A stretch of DNA of 64,000 nucleotides from [Eubacterium] saphenum (GTDB taxonomy: Bacteria; Bacillota; Clostridia; Peptostreptococcales; Anaerovoracaceae). Positions 59,603 through 64,000 of the stretch are shown here, one piece after another. Positions within the stretch are counted from its first letter, which is position 1. Every line of letters starts with the position of its first letter. The stretch covers positions 124,001-188,000 of the forward strand of contig SFHC01000004.1 in NCBI GenBank assembly GCA_004555725.1, given 5' to 3'. The position numbers and the translations under genes are program-made. The notes under the pieces were generated by a model that worked only from the letters and a program-made list of their open reading frames with translations, did not search any database and was not told the origin of the DNA.

Positions 59603-60277
59603 TTACTCCCGTTTAAACGGGAGGTGAGGGATGATGCCTTCCACGAACGTGGATAACGGCATGGTCTGCAGCCAGACTTTTCCCGGGCCGGTTACAATCG
59701 TATTGAATAGGCCTTCGCCGCCGAGCACGACATTGCCGATGCCTTTTATGCGTTCGATGCGCATGGTGCAGCTCATATCCATAGCAGCCAGATACCCGCT
59801 GTCTATGACGATTTCTTCATTGGCCTGCAGTTCCTTCTGTACAAAACCGCCGTCGATTTCCAGGAATGCGTATCCGTTGCCGGAGAATCTCTGCATGATG
59901 AATCCTTCTCCGCCAAAGAATCCTGCGCTGATCTTTTCCTGCAGATAGATGTCCATGGATACGCCGGATTCACAAGCGAGAAATGCAGTTTTCTGCGCGA
60001 TAATCGGCATGGTGCTTACATCGATCGGGACGATTTTTCCCGGGAAGTGTATGGAAAATGCAATCTCGCCGTCTGTTTCTGCCTGATACAGATTGGTGAA
60101 CATGGCTTCTCCGGAAATTGCTTTTTTAAACAGTTTTCCGATTCCGCCGCCCTGTGTCTGCATCTTTATTCCGCGGCTCATCCAGGCCATAGCGCCTTTC
60201 TGACATTTCATCATTTCGCCTGCGCTCAGGCTGCACTCCAGAATAGAAAACGGAGCTTCCTTAATTTCGTACTTCAT
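59603..60277 (-). CDS. TIGR00266/AIM24 family protein
   Basis: The 224-residue protein fits the TIGR00266 (AIM24-like) beta-rich family: Y-E-I-K-E-A-P-F near the start, then G-G-G-I-G-K-L-F-K-K, F-F-G-G-E-G-F-I-M-Q-R, and G-P-G-K-V-W-L-Q-T near the end. The family is widespread and of unknown function; no signal peptide is present. The last codons overlap a perfect 18-bp palindrome (CTCCCGTTTAAACGGGAG, 59606-59623). GGAGAA precedes the start. Confidence 0.88.
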   Translation of the reverse strand: MKYEIKEAPFSILECSLSAGEMMKCQKGAMAWMSRGIKMQTQGGGIGKLFKKAISGEAMFTNLYQAETDGEIAFSIHFPGKIVPIDVSTMPIIAQKTAFLACESGVSMDIYLQEKISAGFFGGEGFIMQRFSGNGYAFLEIDGGFVQKELQANEEIVIDSGYLAAMDMSCTMRIERIKGIGNVVLGGEGLFNTIVTGPGKVWLQTMPLSTFVEGIIPHLPFKRE

Positions 60278-60367
60278 CGTTCTTCTCCTTTTTATGTTAT
60301 TTCATGCTGCTGAAATGTTCCCATATTGTGAGCATGAGGCACCAGACGATCACTGTGTTTGGAACCA

Positions 60368-61396
60368 TTAGAATCCGGATACCCGGTAGACCAGTACTTC
60401 AATGGTTTTATCGTCGTCTCGTTTTTGTGTCATGGTGACGAGCAGGCTGCCGTCGTCCATCAGCTGTCCGTCTGAGAGCCACGGGTACGAAACGCCGAAC
60501 AGGTCGCTGGTCTTTGCGTTTCCGATCCACCTGCCGGACGCGTCCCACAGATCGATGCTGCGCAGATTGCCGTCCAGGCCGATGTACCGATTCTTCGCAA
60601 ATGTGCTGAAGGTTATACTGCCGAGGCCGCTTCCATCACTGTCTTTCAATACGGTTTTCAGATTCCTGTTATAGTCGTAGACAAATACATATTGGTTAGA
60701 GTCTTTTGCGGAACTGCCGGAAACCAGAATGGAGGAATCAGTGATGTCAATGTATCGGATGGTTTTCACCTGCTTAAACGGGAAGTCCTGCTTGACCACG
60801 CGGTCTTTCTGGAAGGTGACGCGCTGGGCTTCCTGCGCATCGCTGAAGTAAGATATTCCCCATTTTCCTGATGGACTGATCACCATATAGTCGAGATCAT
60901 CGTATTCAAATATCTGTTTCCCTTTGCGAAGTCCGACATACGGATCCATGAAATCACTCAGCCGGACGGTGCCGTCCCGGGATGCGTCCATATGGGTGTA
61001 TTTGTGATCTCCAAATGAGCGTGTCTTCTGCAGTTTCAGCTGTCCATCCTGACAAGAATATTCCATCAATTTGCTGTCGGAAAGAATATATACCTTATTT
61101 CCGTGTGCAGCGATCTGGGTATTAAAGGTCGATGACACGGTCAGGGCCGGTTTGACAGGAATCTGAACAGCTTTCAGCTTAATCGAGCCGATCATTTTTG
61201 TATGTGTGCCGGTCAGAATCGCCTTGGATTTACTTTTTGTCTCCTTGCTGCTTTTACTCTTTGTCTGTGTGGATGAAGTTTTCTGTTTTTTGTCTTTGGA
61301 GGTATCGCCTGAAGACGTCTTTCCTCCGCACCCGCTCATGCTCAGCAGCAAAGCTGCAGCGAGAGCGATGATCAGTATTTTCTTACCCCTGTTCAT
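60368..61396 (-). CDS. lipoprotein with WD40/beta-propeller-like region
   Basis: The 342-residue precursor has a lipobox L-S-M-S-G-C at about residues 18-23, so it should be attached to the outer membrane face by lipid on Cys23. A Lys/Ser/Thr-rich linker (about 25-60) follows, then repeated beta-strand units (S-P-S-G-K-W-G-I-S, D-G-S-L-L-V-T-M) that suggest a propeller. I do not recognise a family. GGAGAAG precedes the start. It appears to be a single-gene unit. Confidence 0.75.
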   Translation of the reverse strand: MNRGKKILIIALAAALLLSMSGCGGKTSSGDTSKDKKQKTSSTQTKSKSSKETKSKSKAILTGTHTKMIGSIKLKAVQIPVKPALTVSSTFNTQIAAHGNKVYILSDSKLMEYSCQDGQLKLQKTRSFGDHKYTHMDASRDGTVRLSDFMDPYVGLRKGKQIFEYDDLDYMVISPSGKWGISYFSDAQEAQRVTFQKDRVVKQDFPFKQVKTIRYIDITDSSILVSGSSAKDSNQYVFVYDYNRNLKTVLKDSDGSGLGSITFSTFAKNRYIGLDGNLRSIDLWDASGRWIGNAKTSDLFGVSYPWLSDGQLMDDGSLLVTMTQKRDDDKTIEVLVYRVSGF

Positions 61397-61583
61397 AGTT
61401 CTTCTCCTTTTTCATTCTGCTGTCTGATCCACTGCCTGCCGGCGGGCAGTGAGTGTTTGCAGTTTATTTATAGCATGACAGCGTGTATGCTGAAAAGTAC
61501 ACCGGGGGTGCTTTTTTGAGGAGTGGGTGAAAGTGTTGAAATTTCAATGTGCAGAGGGGCGTGCTGAGAGCTGCGGAAGGCGC

Positions 61584-63065
61584 TTACCGGTAAAGATCGT
61601 CGATTTTTCCGCAGCGTTCAAAGAGATCGACGTAAAGCATAAGTTCATCGCGGGACCCGATTCCGAGTTTCCGGTAAATATTCTTGTTGTGTTTTTTGAC
61701 GGTGTTCATGCTGATAAACGCCTTTTCTGGAATATCTGCAATCTCGTAACCGTTAATGTAGAGGTCGGCGATATTACGCTCGGCAGGCGTCAGTTTTGCG
61801 ATTCCGGACAGGAAGTTATCCAGAGATTCCTGGAGTTCCGCCGGGAGGGCCTGTGTACCTTCGTCCTCCACCTGGCAGAACTGCCGGAGAAGTTCGCTGC
61901 TGTCTGCGTAAACAACACCGGTTTTTGTGTGTACATAGGGCAGTGAAATCAGCTGCAGGAACTGTTCAATAGACTGCATATCGTCCGGAATCCGGATCAT
62001 CGACACCTGAACTGGAAAGAGAGCGTCATAATCCTGGTATTTCCATTCTTTTGTAAAACGTTCCTCGATCATGGCACACAGTTTTTCTGCAGAATATTTC
62101 CCGGAACGGATCATTTTCCTTGTGCGTGTTTTTTGTCTGCTGCTCTGATCTGGAACCAGAATCGTAAATATCCCGCGTTCGCAGTCGTAGAAATTGGTGT
62201 ATCTGGAAATAGAGAGCAGCCAGTCTGCGACGGTCAGACGGAGGCCATGAAATACATCGCTTCCGATCGAAGAAATCCGCAGGTATTCAATCTGGGAAAG
62301 CTTGATGATGACGGCGCATACAGAAATCTGGTTCATGAAATACGGGGCCAGATCCCGGATCAGCGCATGGCGGTTCCGTGTGTGTGTCACCGGGTGATAG
62401 CATTCATCTACGTTCTCCACTGTAAGGATATATCCGTACAGTCCAAGCGACTGAAAGAACAGTTCGATCAGCTGGTGCTGCATGAACAGACTCTGGATCA
62501 GGATCGGTACGGCGGACAGAAAGAGAAGTGCAAGGGCGGCCCTTCTCTGCCTGAATGTAAGGCGTTCACGCTTCCGGGCAACCAGGAAGATGCAGAGGAA
62601 CATGTATAAGACGCCGCCGATATACAGCGGAGGCATCAGCGGGCCATGACGGTACACGTTCTGCTGATCGTAGTAAAACGTACAGCGCAGGAACGGATTC
62701 AGCGCCAGAGGCAGCAGAATAAGCAGAATCTCCGGCAGAATCATAAGTGCCTTCTGCCATTTTTTTAAACTCTTCCACATGCCGAGCTGTGTAAGCAGGT
62801 AGCAGAGAAAGACGCATGCTTCACTCGTATGGATCGCAAGGAATGTGTAATTGGTAAAATCACGAAGCAGAAGACTGCAGGTCTGAGGATAAGAATTTAC
62901 GTAAGAACTCCAGATATCAAGGACTTCGGAAATAAAATGCATAATGAGCATGACAAGCAGGACGCGGTTAGAGGCTCGCTGCAGATCTCGCCGGAACAGG
63001 ATCGTATAGAGTGCGATCGCAGTGACTGCGGTCGCGCAGATATCAAAAGAAATATTGTACGTCAT
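61584..63065 (-). CDS. membrane-anchored LuxR-type regulator with degenerate GGDEF-like region
   Basis: The 493-residue protein has about seven membrane segments (residues 8-215), then a soluble part that begins like a GGDEF domain (H-P-V-T-H-T-R-N-R-H-A-L at 224-235, compare D-x-L-T-G-L-x-N-R) but lacks the GGDEF signature, and a C-terminal LuxR helix-turn-helix (L-T-P-A-E-R-N-I-A-D-L-Y, then S-M-N-T-V-K-K-H-N-K-N-I-Y-R-K-L-G). A membrane protein that binds DNA would sense an envelope or lipid-soluble signal. The start at 63065 follows GAGGACGCCG. Targets are unknown. Confidence 0.8.
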   Translation of the reverse strand: MTYNISFDICATAVTAIALYTILFRRDLQRASNRVLLVMLIMHFISEVLDIWSSYVNSYPQTCSLLLRDFTNYTFLAIHTSEACVFLCYLLTQLGMWKSLKKWQKALMILPEILLILLPLALNPFLRCTFYYDQQNVYRHGPLMPPLYIGGVLYMFLCIFLVARKRERLTFRQRRAALALLFLSAVPILIQSLFMQHQLIELFFQSLGLYGYILTVENVDECYHPVTHTRNRHALIRDLAPYFMNQISVCAVIIKLSQIEYLRISSIGSDVFHGLRLTVADWLLSISRYTNFYDCERGIFTILVPDQSSRQKTRTRKMIRSGKYSAEKLCAMIEERFTKEWKYQDYDALFPVQVSMIRIPDDMQSIEQFLQLISLPYVHTKTGVVYADSSELLRQFCQVEDEGTQALPAELQESLDNFLSGIAKLTPAERNIADLYINGYEIADIPEKAFISMNTVKKHNKNIYRKLGIGSRDELMLYVDLFERCGKIDDLYR

Positions 63066-63347
63066 CGGCGTCCTCGCTTTTAGAATATGCTGAAGAGATG
63101 GTTTTAGTGTTATATTATTCAGTGTATTTCTGTTGTAATTACAAAATAAAATGTCTAGTAATAATATTAATTTTACCAAACCTGGATAACGGCGTCAATA
63201 AGCGGCCTGCCGTTCCAGCCATGAGAACCGTCCTAGCGGGCAAGGTGAAGAAATATGAAAATGAAGATAAACTTGTAGATCGGAGACAATAATAAGGCTT
63301 AGAAAGGCGAAATTGCCGTGTGTGGATACAAAATACCGGCTTTTCAC

Positions 63348-63376
63348 TTGCAAATCTCCATTTGTCTCCATACAAT
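63348..63376 (+). promoter_or_regulatory. promoter of the YitT-like gene
   Basis: TTGCAA (63348-63353), 17-nt spacer, TACAAT (63371-63376). Confidence 0.7.
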
Positions 63377-63422
63377 ACATTTTTGGTAAATACGCAGAAA
63401 CAACAATAAACGGGGGTACGCA

Positions 63423-64000
63423 ATGAAAGACAAACTGGTGAATTTTCTAATGCTGACGCTGGGTACATGGATCGCAGCGTCGGCCGTTTTCTTCTTTATG
63501 ATGCCGAGTCATCTCGCAGTTGCGAGTGTTTCCGGTCTGGCGATCGTCCTGGTGAAACTGATCCCGGTCGGTCTGTCCGTCGGAACGTGGACGCTGGTGC
63601 TGAACCTGCTGTGCCTGGTACTGGCTTATTTCTTTGTCAGTAAAGAATTTGCGGCCAAAACCGTGTACACATCCATTCTTCTTTCGCTCGTCATTGAGTT
63701 CTATGAGAAGGTGCTGCCGAACTATAACGGAATCATGCACGAGAGTTTTCTCGATCTGATCTGTTATCTGTTTGTAGTCAGTTTCGGCCTTGCCATTCTT
63801 TTTGTCAGAAATTCATCATCCGGCGGTCTGGACGTCATTTCCATGATGCTGCATAAGTATTTCCGGGTACCGCTCGGAACAGGCATGGCCGTGGCCGGAG
63901 CGTGCGTGTCGATTTCATCGTTCTTTGTTTATGACGCAAAGACCGGAGTGCTGAGTCTCCTGGGAACGTACTTAAACGGCATCATCCTTGACCATATTAT
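63423..64000 (+). CDS. YitT family membrane protein, cut by the window edge
   Basis: From ATG 63423 the frame stays open to the window end (192 residues visible). It shows about five hydrophobic segments in the YitT pattern: an early G-T-W-I-A-A-S-A-V-F-F-F helix, P-S-H-L-A-V-A-S-V-S-G-L, then S-S-G-G-L-D-V-I-S-M-M-L and G-T-G-M-A-V-A-G. Full-length YitT proteins add a C-terminal soluble domain (DUF2179), which would lie outside. Function unknown. GGGGGTACGCA precedes the ATG. Confidence 0.82.
   Translation, partial: MKDKLVNFLMLTLGTWIAASAVFFFMMPSHLAVASVSGLAIVLVKLIPVGLSVGTWTLVLNLLCLVLAYFFVSKEFAAKTVYTSILLSLVIEFYEKVLPNYNGIMHESFLDLICYLFVVSFGLAILFVRNSSSGGLDVISMMLHKYFRVPLGTGMAVAGACVSISSFFVYDAKTGVLSLLGTYLNGIILDHI

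Overview
The window reads as chromosomal DNA of an anaerobic, low-to-moderate G+C Bacillota (class Clostridia). The signs are strong AGGAGG ribosome binding sites, GTG/TTG starts, a split glycine decarboxylase (GcvPA/GcvPB), rubredoxin, a corrinoid/UroD-type methyl-transfer cluster, a butyryl-CoA:acetate-type CoA-transferase, a type I asparaginase, a class II LysRS with GreA, and short intrinsic terminators. No ribosomal RNA, phage or insertion sequence gene is visible, so the genus cannot be named. Most genes are ordinary core metabolism; the unusual material is mainly between the genes.

Layout. 0-0.75 kb: end of a PAP2 phosphatase and rubredoxin. 0.8-5.2 kb (minus): NhaC antiporter, then a corrinoid protein and two UroD-superfamily methyltransferases. 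5.96-9.7 kb (plus): NSS symporter, TauE/SafE permease, nucleotidyltransferase. 9.8-11.3 kb: rpsF-ssb-rpsR. 11.3-15.9 kb (minus): AAA/DUF4143 ATPase, L,D-transpeptidase with PASTA domain, alanine racemase. 16-25.6 kb (minus): purB-purA, CoA-transferase, M18 aminopeptidase, YjeM-type permease, asparaginase. 25.9-27.4 kb: an ArsS radical SAM protein with its peroxidase-like partner. 27.6-28.1 kb: a RelBE-type toxin-antitoxin pair. 28.3-33 kb: a cell-envelope locus (SH3/lysin hydrolase, polysaccharide deacetylase, UgtP-like glycosyltransferase, PrsW protease, secreted stalk-domain protein). 33-35 kb: a Nudix gene between two copies of a ~405-nt noncoding repeat, then tRNA-Arg(CCT). 36-40.6 kb (minus): gcvT-gcvH-gcvPA-gcvPB. 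41-42.15 kb: a noncoding repeat island. 42.1-48.4 kb (minus): cytidylate-kinase-like protein with a permease, and pheS-pheT. 48.8-54.3 kb (plus): two adjacent genes that are each internal tandem duplications (a double AMP-binding enzyme and a double ornithine-racemase-like enzyme). 54.6-57.5 kb: greA, lysS, a YczE-type membrane protein. 57.5-59.6 kb: pirin and MarR genes bracketed by two near-identical small-RNA candidates. 59.6-64 kb: TIGR00266 protein, lipoprotein, membrane-bound LuxR regulator, and a YitT-type protein cut by the window edge.

Main discoveries offered. (1) A 1.1-kb noncoding island (41.00-42.15 kb) holding two adjoining families of hairpin-forming tandem repeats. In one family the stems change in a compensating way from unit to unit, which suggests selection on RNA or single-stranded DNA structure. 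(2) Two paralogous ~118-nt small RNA candidates at 57.60 and 59.43 kb, each with its own extended -10 promoter, 5' hairpin and terminator. (3) A ~405-nt duplicated element with 20-nt inverted repeats and a covarying central hairpin. (4) The neighbouring pair of tandemly duplicated enzymes. (5) Several operator arrays with strict spacing: three sites 32 bp apart before the ATPase gene; 10-11-bp direct repeats of an OmpR/PhoP kind before two envelope genes; and one MarR operator shared by marR and the pirin gene. All calls come from reading the sequence; no database search was possible.
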